Shown here: in pieces, positions 42,127-52,350 of the stretch
How positions within the stretch are numbered: the first letter of the stretch is position 1
How the letters are laid out: every line of letters starts with the position of its first letter
NCBI RefSeq assembly: GCF_011388215.1
Contig: NZ_CP049989.1
Location: 2,046,001-2,110,000, forward strand
DNA length: 64,000 nucleotides
Direction: 5' to 3'
DNA from: Hydrogenophaga crocea
Lineage (GTDB): Bacteria; Pseudomonadota; Gammaproteobacteria; Burkholderiales; Burkholderiaceae_C
The notes under the pieces: model-generated
The model's input: the letters and a program-made list of their open reading frames with translations, nothing else
Databases searched by the model: none
What the model was told of the DNA's origin: nothing
Made by a program: the position numbers and the translations under genes

Positions 42127-43926
42127 ATGAAGCGCTGGCCCTACCCCCTGGTTCTGTCTCTCCTGCTGGCGGCCTGCGCGCAGCCGCCCGCCACACCTAC
42201 CCAGCCGCCGCCCCCCGAGGCGGCTTCCGGTTACACCGCCAAGCCCGGCTGGTCCTTCGGCCGCTTTGCCGTGGCCGCGGCCAATCCGCTGGCCACCGAA
42301 GCGGGCGCCGCCATCCTGCGCGAAGGCGGCAGCGCGGTCGACGCGGCGATTGCCGTGCAGATGGTGCTCACGCTGGTGGAGCCGCAATCGAGCGGCATCG
42401 GCGGCGGCGCCTTCCTGCTGCACTGGAACGGCCGGCGCGTGCAGGCCTTCGACGGCCGCGAAACCGCCCCCGCGGCGGTGGACGAGCGCCTGTTCCTCGA
42501 CGCCCAGGGCAAGCCCCTGCCCTTCGCGCAAGCCGTGGCCAGCGGCCGCTCGGTGGGCGTGCCGGGCGCCGTGGCGATGCTGGCCCTGGCCCACCGCCAG
42601 CACGGCCGCCTGCCCTGGGCCCGTTTGTTCGACCCCGCCATCGCGCTCGCCGAGCGCGGCTTCGCGGTGAGCCCGCGCCTGCACACCTTGCTGGCCGCCG
42701 AGACCGCCCTGCCGCAAGACCCGGTCGCCCGCGCCTACTTTTTTCGCGCTGACGGCCAGCCCCACCCCGTGGGCCATGTGCTGCGCAACCCCGAACTCGC
42801 GGCGGTGCTGCGGCAGATCGCCGCCCTCGGCCCGCAGGCGATGAGCGAAGGCCCGATCGCCAACGCCATCGTCGCCAAGGTGCGTCAGCACCCCAGGCTG
42901 CCGGGCGCACTTTCGCTCGACGACCTGCGCCGGTACCAGCCGCGCGAGCGCGAAGCGCTGTGCCAGCCGCAGCGCGCGGGCGGGCGCTGGGTGCGCCTGT
43001 GCGGCTTTCCGCCACCGAGTTCGGGCGGCATCGCGGTGGCCCAGATCCTGGGTCTTCTCTCGCGCACGCCGCAGGCGCTCGCGGGCCTGCGCGAGGGCAA
43101 GCCCGGCGCCGACTGGCTGCACGCCTACACCGAGGCCTCGCGCCTGGCTTTCGCCGACCGCGCCCAGTACCTCGCCGACCCCGACTTCGTGTCCGCGCCC
43201 GGCGGCGACTGGCGCCTGCTGCTCGACCCCGACTACCTCAACGCGCGCGCCGCGCTCATCGGCCCGCAGCGCATGCCGCAGGTGGCGCCCGGCCGGCCCG
43301 CGGGCGGCGCCGCGCTGGCCTTCGCGCCCATGCCGGCCCAGCCCGAGTCGGGCACCAGCCACATCAGCATCGTGGACGCACACGGCCACGCCCTGGCCAT
43401 GACCACCACCATCGAAGCCGCGTTCGGCGCGCGCCTCATGGTCACCACCGACCCGTCGCGGCCCGGCGGCTTCCTGCTCAACAACGAGCTCACCGACTTC
43501 AGCTTCACCCCCGCCGACGCACAGGGCCGCCCGGTGGCCAACCGCGTGCAACCGGGCAAGCGCCCGCGTTCGTCCATGGCGCCCACGCTGGTGTTCGACG
43601 CCGAGACCGGCGAGCCGCTGATGAGCGCGGGCAGCCCCGGGGGCGCGCTCATCATCCACTACACGGCCAAGGCCTTGTTGGGCACGCTGCACTGGGGCCT
43701 GCACCCCCAGGCCGCACTCGACCTGCCGAACTTCGGCAGCCTGGGCGGCCCCTTGCTGCTCGAGAAAGACCGCTTTCCCGCGGCCACCGTGCAGGCGCTG
43801 CAGGCGCTGGGCCACACGGTGGAAGCGGTGGACATGACCAGTGGCGCCCAGGCGCTGGTGCGCCGCGGCGGGCGATGGCTGGGCGGGGCCGACCCGCGTC
43901 GCGAGGGCATCGTGAGCGGCGACTGA
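42127..43926 (+). CDS. ggt: Gamma-glutamyltranspeptidase lipoprotein
   Basis: Hydrolyses or transfers the gamma-glutamyl group of glutathione in the periplasm. The 599-residue precursor self-cleaves before Thr410 in SGTSHISIVDAHGH, giving about 45- and 20-kDa chains, as is normal for GGT. Other conserved motifs are GGSAVDAAIAVQMVL, SSGIGGGAFLLHW, FNNELTDFS (as LLNNELTDFS) and MAPTLVFD...GSPGGALI. The leader ends in LLAAC (Cys17), suggesting a lipoprotein, and the mature N-terminus is Pro-rich. It lies downstream of the SDR gene and 40 bp before dnaG, where many genomes have rpsU or yqeY instead. Confidence 0.93.
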   Translation: MKRWPYPLVLSLLLAACAQPPATPTQPPPPEAASGYTAKPGWSFGRFAVAAANPLATEAGAAILREGGSAVDAAIAVQMVLTLVEPQSSGIGGGAFLLHWNGRRVQAFDGRETAPAAVDERLFLDAQGKPLPFAQAVASGRSVGVPGAVAMLALAHRQHGRLPWARLFDPAIALAERGFAVSPRLHTLLAAETALPQDPVARAYFFRADGQPHPVGHVLRNPELAAVLRQIAALGPQAMSEGPIANAIVAKVRQHPRLPGALSLDDLRRYQPREREALCQPQRAGGRWVRLCGFPPPSSGGIAVAQILGLLSRTPQALAGLREGKPGADWLHAYTEASRLAFADRAQYLADPDFVSAPGGDWRLLLDPDYLNARAALIGPQRMPQVAPGRPAGGAALAFAPMPAQPESGTSHISIVDAHGHALAMTTTIEAAFGARLMVTTDPSRPGGFLLNNELTDFSFTPADAQGRPVANRVQPGKRPRSSMAPTLVFDAETGEPLMSAGSPGGALIIHYTAKALLGTLHWGLHPQAALDLPNFGSLGGPLLLEKDRFPAATVQALQALGHTVEAVDMTSGAQALVRRGGRWLGGADPRREGIVSGD

Positions 43927-43966
43927 GCGCCCCGGGGCCAGGGGTTAAAGTTGCCCCCCTCCCGCC

Positions 43967-45910
43967 ATGGCCATTCCCCAGAGCTTCATCCAGGAACTGC
44001 TCAGCCGCGTCGACGTGGTCGACGTGGTGGGCCGCTACGTGCAGCTCAAGAAGGGCGGCGCCAACTTCATGGGGCTGTGCCCCTTCCACGGCGAGAAGTC
44101 GCCTTCGTTCAGCGTCAGCCCGACCAAGCAGTTCTATCACTGCTTCGGCTGCGGGGCCAACGGCAACGCCATCGGCTTCCTCATGGAGCACGTGGGCATG
44201 GGCTTCGTCGAGGCGGTAAAGGAGCTGGCCTCGCAGGTGGGCCTGCAGGTGCCCGACGAAGACATCTCGCCGCAGGAGCGCGAGCGCGCCGCGCAGCAGC
44301 GCCAGCAGCAGGCCACGCTCACCGACGTGCTGGAGAAGGCCGGCAAGTCGTACCAGCAGCAGCTCAAGGGCTCGCCGCGCGCGGTCGACTACCTCAAGCG
44401 GCGCGGCCTTTCGGGCCAGATCGCCAAGGTCTTCGGCCTGGGCTACGCACCCGAGGGCTGGCGCCACCTGGCCGGCGTGTTTCCCGACTACGCCTCGCCG
44501 CTGCTCACCGAGTCGGGCCTGGTGATCGAACACGCCGACGAAAAAGGCCAGGACGGCCAGGCCAAGCGCTACGACCGCTTCCGCGACCGCATCATGTTCC
44601 CGATCCGCAACGTCAAGGGCGAGTGCATCGGGTTCGGCGGGCGCGTGCTCGACAAGGGCGAGCCCAAGTACCTGAACTCGCCCGAAACGCCCGTGTTCAG
44701 CAAGGGCCGCGAGCTCTATGGCCTGTTCGAAGCGCGCACCGCCATCCGCCAGCACGGCTACGCCCTGGTCACCGAGGGCTACATGGACGTGGTGGCGCTC
44801 GCGCAGCTCGGCTTCGCCAATGCCGTGGCCACGCTGGGCACCGCCTGCACGCCCGACCACGTGCAGAAGCTGTTCCGCTTCACGGACGCGGTGGTCTTCA
44901 GCTTCGACGGCGACGCCGCCGGCCGGCGCGCCGCGCGCAAGGCGCTCGACGCCGCCCTGCCCTGGGCCAGCGACACGCGCAGCGTGAAGTTCCTGTTCTT
45001 GCCGGCCGAGCACGACCCCGACAGCTACATCCGCGAGCACGGCACCGACGCCTTCGCCGAGCGTGTGAAAGAGGCCGTGCCGCTGTCGCGCTTTCTGCTC
45101 GAGGCCGCGGCCGCCGACTGCGACCTCAAGAGCGCCGAAGGCCGAGCACGCATGGCCAGCCAGGCCCGCCCGCTCTGGACCGCCCTGCCCGAAGGCGCGC
45201 TCAAGCGCCAGCTGCTGGGCGAAATCGCCCAAGGTGCCGGCCTCGACACCACCGACCTCGAGCGGCTCTGGTCGGCCCCCACGGGCCGAACGGGCAGCGG
45301 GACCCCGGGCCAGCGCCGTGCGGCCGGCCCCGACGACGGTGCGCCGCCGCGCGGCGACAACGAGCGTGCCTGGCGCCCGCGCCAGGCCGGCGGCCCGGGC
45401 CCGTCCGACCGCCAGGGCCGCTACGGACGTTCAGAGCGCACCGAACGGCGCGGCCCGGCCGGCGCGCGCCGCGGCCTGGTGAGCCGCGAAGACCGCGCGC
45501 TCGGCCTGTTGCTGTCCAACCCCGCGGCCTGGGACGCGCTCTCGGCCGACGACCACCACCTGCTGGCCGAACTGCCCGGCGCGCACGGTGTGCTGTTCGC
45601 CTGGCTCGAATCGCAGATCCACGAGCACGGCCCGCAACCCTGGGCGGTGCTGCGTGAAATCCTGCGCGAGCAGCCGCACGAGGCCCTGGCCCACCAGGCG
45701 GTGGAGCAGGTGGCGCTGACCCCGGGCGCGGAGCAGGACGCCGAAGAACTGGCCCACGTGATGCTGCGCCTGCGCATCGACCGCCTGAAGGTGCTCGAGA
45801 ACGAGGCCATCGCCCGCGCCGGCAGCGACCCGGCCGAACTGCGGCGTTATGCCGACATCCAGGCCCAACGCAAGGCGCTGGAGCACCAGATCGGCGCCTC
45901 GCCGGTATAA
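43967..45910 (+). CDS. dnaG: DNA primase
   Basis: Primase makes RNA primers at the replication fork and binds DnaB. The 647-residue protein has the N-terminal CHC2 zinc ribbon with Cys38, His41, Cys59 and Cys62 (LCPFHGEKSPSFSV, FYHCFGCGANGN), then the toprim domain with EGYMDVVALAQLGF (Glu) and FSFDGDAAGRRAARKAL (DGD, metal). The C-terminal helicase-interaction domain begins after a low-complexity linker rich in Arg/Gly/Pro at about residues 440-510 and ends near LEHQIGASPV. The first codon ATG 43967 is followed by IPQSFIQELLSRVDVVDVV, the standard start. It is followed by rpoD, as in the conserved macromolecular synthesis operon. Confidence 0.98.
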   Translation: MAIPQSFIQELLSRVDVVDVVGRYVQLKKGGANFMGLCPFHGEKSPSFSVSPTKQFYHCFGCGANGNAIGFLMEHVGMGFVEAVKELASQVGLQVPDEDISPQERERAAQQRQQQATLTDVLEKAGKSYQQQLKGSPRAVDYLKRRGLSGQIAKVFGLGYAPEGWRHLAGVFPDYASPLLTESGLVIEHADEKGQDGQAKRYDRFRDRIMFPIRNVKGECIGFGGRVLDKGEPKYLNSPETPVFSKGRELYGLFEARTAIRQHGYALVTEGYMDVVALAQLGFANAVATLGTACTPDHVQKLFRFTDAVVFSFDGDAAGRRAARKALDAALPWASDTRSVKFLFLPAEHDPDSYIREHGTDAFAERVKEAVPLSRFLLEAAAADCDLKSAEGRARMASQARPLWTALPEGALKRQLLGEIAQGAGLDTTDLERLWSAPTGRTGSGTPGQRRAAGPDDGAPPRGDNERAWRPRQAGGPGPSDRQGRYGRSERTERRGPAGARRGLVSREDRALGLLLSNPAAWDALSADDHHLLAELPGAHGVLFAWLESQIHEHGPQPWAVLREILREQPHEALAHQAVEQVALTPGAEQDAEELAHVMLRLRIDRLKVLENEAIARAGSDPAELRRYADIQAQRKALEHQIGASPV

Positions 45911-46207
45911 TCCACGGCTGCACCGCAAGCGCGACAGCAGCACCTCCGGCACCGGCCCGGCCCTCCTGCAAGGGCTACATGGATCACTTTCCTGGCCACC
46001 CCGCCGCCCCCCTCACCCGAGGCGGCGCGAGGAACCCCGCAAGGACTGCACACCAAATGTTCGCCCCCACAGCTTGCAGGCCCACCCGCACCGGCGCGCG
46101 GTGGGTCCGAGTGCCCTTCCAAACCACCGGTTCGGCCCCAGCTGAGGGTCTTCTGGCGGCTTCAGTGTGTTCTGCCGGTCCCGTTCGACGATTTTTTTGA
46201 GGTCTCC
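45911..46207 (+). promoter_or_regulatory. dnaG-rpoD intergenic region with likely rpoD promoter
   Basis: The 297-bp gap has no coding ORF. It contains an inverted repeat CCCACC...GGTGGG (about 46080-46105) and a seven-T run (46192-46198) right before the GAGGT ribosome binding site of rpoD. This could be an attenuating hairpin or simply the leader. An internal promoter is expected because rpoD often has additional transcription, but no clear boxes are seen. Confidence 0.45.
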
Positions 46208-48577
<2,370 letters not shown>

Positions 48578-48596
48578 TCGGGCGAGCCGACCCAAG

Positions 48597-48626
48597 AAAA
48601 AAGGGAGCCCGAGGGCTCCCTTTTTT
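48597..48626. terminator. Bidirectional Rho-independent terminator
   Basis: A perfect stem GGGAGCC/GGCTCCC with a CGAG loop is flanked by A6 on the left and T6 on the right, so it works on both strands. It lies right after the rpoD stop and abuts the last codon of the convergent tctC-like gene. Confidence 0.92.
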
Positions 48627-49615
48627 CATTCGGGCTCGATGCCCGCGGCCTTGATCACCTTGCCCCACTTGGCCGTCTCGGCCGCCTGGAACTTGGCCAG
48701 GCCGTCGGGCGTGGTGGGGAACACCTCACCGCCGCTGCTGGCGAAGAACTGCAGCACCGCCGGGCTCTTGAGCGCCTCGGCCACGAGCTGGTTGAGGCGC
48801 GCCACCACCGGCGCGGGCGTGCCCGCCGGCGCGTAGGCGGCGAACCAGTAACCCATGTCGTAGCCCTTCACGCCGGCCTCGTCGATGGTGGGCACGTCGG
48901 GCAGCACCGCGGTGCGCTTGCTCGAGGTGACACCCAGCGCGCGCAGCTTGCCCGCGGTGATCTGGGGCACGCCGGTGGAGGCGTCGGTGAACATCATGGT
49001 GATCTGGCCGCCGAGCAGGTCGGTGATGCCCATGGGGTTGCTGCGGTAGGGCACGTGCAGCAGCTGCACCTGGGCCATCTGCTGGAACAGCTCGCCCGCC
49101 ACGCGGCTCGACGAGCTGCCGCTGCCGAACGAGAGCTTGCCCGGCGCCTGGCGCGCGGCCGCGAGCACGTCGCCCACGCTGCGGTAGGGCGAATCGGCGC
49201 GCACCACCATGATCTGGCCGCCCTTGCCCAGGCCCGAGATCGGCGCGAAGTCTTTCACCGGGTCGTAGCTGAGCTTCTTGTAAAGGTGCTCGTTGGCCGC
49301 ATGCGTGGTGTTGGTGGTGATGAGCACGGTGTAGCCGTCGGCCGGCGCGCGCGCCACCTGCTGCGCGGCGATGGCGCCGCTGGCGCCGGCCTTGTTGTCC
49401 ACCACCACCGGCTGGCCGCCCTTCTCGGCCACCGACTGGCCGACCGCACGCGCGAGGCTGTCGGTGGCGCTGCCGGCCGCGAAGGGCACGACGAAGGTGA
49501 TGGGCTTGCCGGGGAAGCCATTGCCCTGGGCCAGGGCCGCGGGCAGCGCGAGCGCGGCCGCGGCCAGCACGGCCAGGCGGCGTCGCGAGAACGGGGCGGT
49601 GAAGAACGAATGCAT
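48626..49615 (-). CDS. Bug-family tripartite tricarboxylate transporter substrate-binding protein
   Basis: A periplasmic binding protein of 329 residues from the Bordetella uptake gene family. The signal peptide is AVLAAAALALPAALAQ, cut near residue 30. Bug signatures: GFPGKPITFVVPFAAGSATD, VVDNKAGASGAIAAQQVA, TNTTHAANEHLYKKLSYD, LLHVPYRSNPMGITDLLGGQ and PAGTPAPVVARLNQLV. Bug proteins bind carboxylates such as citrate, nicotinate or terephthalate through two water-mediated loops. No tctA/tctB membrane genes are adjacent, so it is orphan. It lies downstream of the AtuA pair on the same strand and could serve the same regulon. Confidence 0.9.
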   Translation of the reverse strand: MHSFFTAPFSRRRLAVLAAAALALPAALAQGNGFPGKPITFVVPFAAGSATDSLARAVGQSVAEKGGQPVVVDNKAGASGAIAAQQVARAPADGYTVLITTNTTHAANEHLYKKLSYDPVKDFAPISGLGKGGQIMVVRADSPYRSVGDVLAAARQAPGKLSFGSGSSSSRVAGELFQQMAQVQLLHVPYRSNPMGITDLLGGQITMMFTDASTGVPQITAGKLRALGVTSSKRTAVLPDVPTIDEAGVKGYDMGYWFAAYAPAGTPAPVVARLNQLVAEALKSPAVLQFFASSGGEVFPTTPDGLAKFQAAETAKWGKVIKAAGIEPE

Positions 49616-49648
49616 GGGTGTCTCCTGTGTGTGTAGAGCGAAAGGGCG

Positions 49649-50011
49649 TCACTCGGCGGGGCCGCGCAACCGGGAAACCAGGGGGCCGGGCACGCGCAGC
49701 GGCAGCTCCAGCAGATGGAACGACAGGCTCTTGCCGTGGCTGTCGAGGTTGAGTGCGTCGTTCACGCCGCCGTCCAGCGCTGCGTCGAGCACGAAGTTCA
49801 TCGCGTGCAGCCGCGGCAGCAGGTGGCGCTGCACGGCCGTGGGCCGGCGGTGGCGGAAGTGCTCGCGCACCACCTCGGGCGTGATCTGCGCTTCGATCAG
49901 CGCATAGAACTCGGGCGCCCAGGCGATCACGCTGATGTTGGAGCGGTCACCCTTGTCGCCGGTGCGGCCATGGGCGGCGCGCCACAGGGGCACGGTGATG
50001 TCCTCAGGCAT
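49649..50011 (-). CDS. AtuA-like C-terminal domain protein
   Basis: A 120-residue protein corresponding to the ferredoxin-fold C-terminal domain of AtuA (acyclic terpene utilisation) proteins, here encoded separately. It opens with the typical VPLWRAAHGRTGDKGDRSNI and ends in LDSHGKSLSFHLLELPLRVP. The start overlaps the gene for the larger AtuA part by 8 bp, so both are translated together and presumably form one complex. Function in the terpene/acyl-CoA context is inferred from the family name only; the reaction is not known. Confidence 0.83.
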   Translation of the reverse strand: MPEDITVPLWRAAHGRTGDKGDRSNISVIAWAPEFYALIEAQITPEVVREHFRHRRPTAVQRHLLPRLHAMNFVLDAALDGGVNDALNLDSHGKSLSFHLLELPLRVPGPLVSRLRGPAE

Positions 50012-51365
50012 GCGCGGCCTCCACCATCACGAAGCGCGTGGGCACCTGCGCGCGCGACAGCAGGCAGGAGAGCGTGCCCAGCGTGGGGCGCAGCGCGGTG
50101 CGGATGCCGCCGCCCCCGGCCGGGCCGCAGGTGTAGAGCGCGGTCACCTCGTTGAGCAGGCGGCGCGCGCGCGCCGGGTCGCTGTGGCGCATGGCCAGGC
50201 GCAGGCGAACGTCGCGCGCGTCGCCCGGCGGCAGGTCGGCGAGCCAGCGGCCGTGATCGTCGGCCCACACGCTGGCCACGCCGATCAGGTCGGCGCGCAG
50301 GGACACGTCCGGCCCCATGCGCTCGCGCACGGTGGCGGCCGCCAGCCGTGCGCGCGCCTCGGCGCGCGGCCCGGCGTACGACACCTCGCCCTCGGCCAGC
50401 CAGCCGCTCTCATGGCACACGTTCACCTTCAGGTGCGTGGGCCGCGGGTGGCCGCGCACGCCGCGCAGGCGCACGCGGTCGGGGCCGATCTCGTCGAGCT
50501 CGGCCGCGCCGATGTCGGCCACCACGTCGGGCGTGAGGTAGGCCGTGGGGTCGTGCAGTTCGTAGAGCAGTTGCTCGGTCACGGTGTGGCGGTCCACCAG
50601 ACCGCCCGTGCCCTCGGGCTTGGTGATCACGCAGCCGCCGTCGGCGTGCAGTTCGGCGATCGGGTAGCCCAGGCGCGCGAGCCCGGGCACGTCTTTCAGG
50701 CCGGGGTCGGCGTAGTAGCCGCCCGTGACCTGCGTGCCGCACTCGAGCAGGTGGCCCGCCATGGTCGCGCCGGCCAGGCGGTCCCAGTCGTCGAGCGCCC
50801 AGCCGAAGTGGTGCAGCGCGGGCCCGAGCGTGAGCGAGGGGTCGGCCACGCGCCCGGCCACCACGATGTCGGCGCCCGCCCGCAAGGCATCGGCGATGGC
50901 CTCGGCGCCGATGTAGGCGTTGGCGCTCACCAGCGCCAGGCTATCCAGCCCCGGCAAGGCCTCGCGCAGCGCGGGCCGGTGCGCTTCGCCGCTCACGTCG
51001 TCGCCCTCGATCACCGCGATGCGCGGTGCACGCAGGCCTTGGTCGGCGCACAGCCGGTGGATGTGCAGCGCTGCGCCCACCGGATTGGCCGCGCCGAAGT
51101 TGCTCACGATGCGGATGCCATGCCGCAGGCAGCGTGCCAGCACGGGCGACAGCATCTCGCCCAGCAGCGGCTCGTAGCCGCGCGCGGGGTCTTCGCGCCG
51201 CGCCAGTTGGGCGAGTGCGAGGGTGCGCTCGGCCAGGGTCTCGAAGATCAGGCAGGCCGGGCCGCCCGCGCGCACCAGCGCGTCGACCACCGGGCCGGCG
51301 GCATCGGCGCGGTCGCCCGAAAAACCCGCGGCCGAGGCGATGCGCAAAGTCTCCTGTCTGCTCAT
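50004..51365 (-). CDS. AtuA-family (DUF1446) protein
   Basis: A 453-residue protein of the AtuA/DUF1446 family, whose founder is required for growth on citronellol and geraniol in Pseudomonas but has no defined reaction. The N-terminus is RIASAAGFSGDRADAAGPVV; conserved parts include VSNFGAANPVGAALHIHRL, VSANAYIGAEAIADAL, VVAGRVADPSLTLGPALHHF, GHLLECGTQVTGGYY and DGGCVITKPEGTGGLVD. The missing C-terminal domain is supplied by the next gene. No other atu genes (carboxylase, dehydrogenases) are near. It is divergent from a LysR regulator with a shared palindromic operator. Confidence 0.87.
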   Translation of the reverse strand: MSRQETLRIASAAGFSGDRADAAGPVVDALVRAGGPACLIFETLAERTLALAQLARREDPARGYEPLLGEMLSPVLARCLRHGIRIVSNFGAANPVGAALHIHRLCADQGLRAPRIAVIEGDDVSGEAHRPALREALPGLDSLALVSANAYIGAEAIADALRAGADIVVAGRVADPSLTLGPALHHFGWALDDWDRLAGATMAGHLLECGTQVTGGYYADPGLKDVPGLARLGYPIAELHADGGCVITKPEGTGGLVDRHTVTEQLLYELHDPTAYLTPDVVADIGAAELDEIGPDRVRLRGVRGHPRPTHLKVNVCHESGWLAEGEVSYAGPRAEARARLAAATVRERMGPDVSLRADLIGVASVWADDHGRWLADLPPGDARDVRLRLAMRHSDPARARRLLNEVTALYTCGPAGGGGIRTALRPTLGTLSCLLSRAQVPTRFVMVEAAHA

Positions 51366-51410
51366 GGGCGGCACTGTAGGGGCCTGCCACTGATCCGCAA
51401 AACTCAAAAT

Positions 51411-51428
51411 GCCGATACATTCATCGGC
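51411..51428. promoter_or_regulatory. LysR-type operator palindrome
   Basis: A perfect inverted repeat GCCGAT-ACATTC-ATCGGC, with the T-N11-A core of LysR boxes, sits between the divergent AtuA-type gene (start 51365) and the LysR gene (start 51430). It lies immediately before the LysR start, suiting autoregulation and activation of the divergent operon. Confidence 0.72.
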
Positions 51429-51429
51429 T

Positions 51430-52326
51430 ATGCAGATCAATCTGTCGACCCGCGAACTGCGGGCCTTCGTGGCCCTGGCCGACCAGCGCAACTTCACGCG
51501 CGCGGCCGCGCTGTGCCACCTGTCGCAGCCCGCGTTCTCGGCGCTGATCCGCGCGCTCGAAGAACACGTGGGCGGCCGCCTGTTCGACCGCACCACGCGC
51601 CAGGTGGAACTCACGGCGGAGGGCGAGGCCTTTCTGCGCGCGGCGCAGCGCCTGCTCAGCGACGCCGAGGCCGCGGTGGGCGACGTGCGCGACCACGTGG
51701 CGCGGCGGCGCGGCCGGGTGGCCATCGCCGCCCTGCCCTCGCTGGCGGCGGGCTGGCTGCCGCCGCTGCTGGCGCGCTTTCACCGCGAACACCCGGGCAT
51801 CGAGCTCGACGTGGCCGACGTGCTGTCCGACGACTGCGTGGCGCGCGTGCGCGCGGGCAGCGCCGATTTCGCGCTCGCCTCCACGCGCGCCCAGACCAAC
51901 GGCCTGCGCACCGAGCGCTTCTGCAGCGACCAGTTCCACGCCGTGTTCCGCCGCGACCACCCGCTGGCGCGCGCGAGCGGCAAGCTCAAGCTTGCCGAGC
52001 TCGCGGCCTGGCCCATCGTCCAGCTCGCGCGCTCGAGCAGCGTGCGCCAGTACGTGGAGGCCGCGATCTACCCGAACCGGCTGCAGACGCTGATGGAGCT
52101 CGAGCAGCTCAGCACCGTGGCCGCCATGGTGCGCGAAGGCCTGGGCATTTCCATCGTGCCCTCGCTCACGCTGTTCCACTTCGACCACCCGGAGCTGCGC
52201 GCGCGGCCGGTGGTGTCGACCGGGCTCAAGCGGCAGGTGTTCCTGGTGCGCCGCGCCGACCGCGCGCTGTCGTCGGCGGCGCAGGGGCTTTACGAGCTGC
52301 TCATGGCGAACCGGCCGCGGGCCTGA
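51430..52326 (+). CDS. LysR-family transcriptional regulator (AtuA operon)
   Basis: A 298-residue LTTR. The winged HTH is at residues 5-65: STRELRAFVALADQRNFTRA and AALCHLSQPAFSALIRALEE. The effector domain starts near residue 90 (RVAIAALPSLAAGWLPPLL) and includes DVLSDDCVARVRAGSADFAL and EQLSTVAAMVREGLGISIVPS, typical of the CbbR/CynR-like LysR substrate-binding class. ATG 51430 was chosen because a longer start at 51409 would run into the operator. It probably controls the divergent AtuA pair and itself; the ligand is unknown. Confidence 0.92.
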   Translation: MQINLSTRELRAFVALADQRNFTRAAALCHLSQPAFSALIRALEEHVGGRLFDRTTRQVELTAEGEAFLRAAQRLLSDAEAAVGDVRDHVARRRGRVAIAALPSLAAGWLPPLLARFHREHPGIELDVADVLSDDCVARVRAGSADFALASTRAQTNGLRTERFCSDQFHAVFRRDHPLARASGKLKLAELAAWPIVQLARSSSVRQYVEAAIYPNRLQTLMELEQLSTVAAMVREGLGISIVPSLTLFHFDHPELRARPVVSTGLKRQVFLVRRADRALSSAAQGLYELLMANRPRA

Positions 52327-52350
52327 GGCCCCGGGGCAGGGGCCGCGCGC

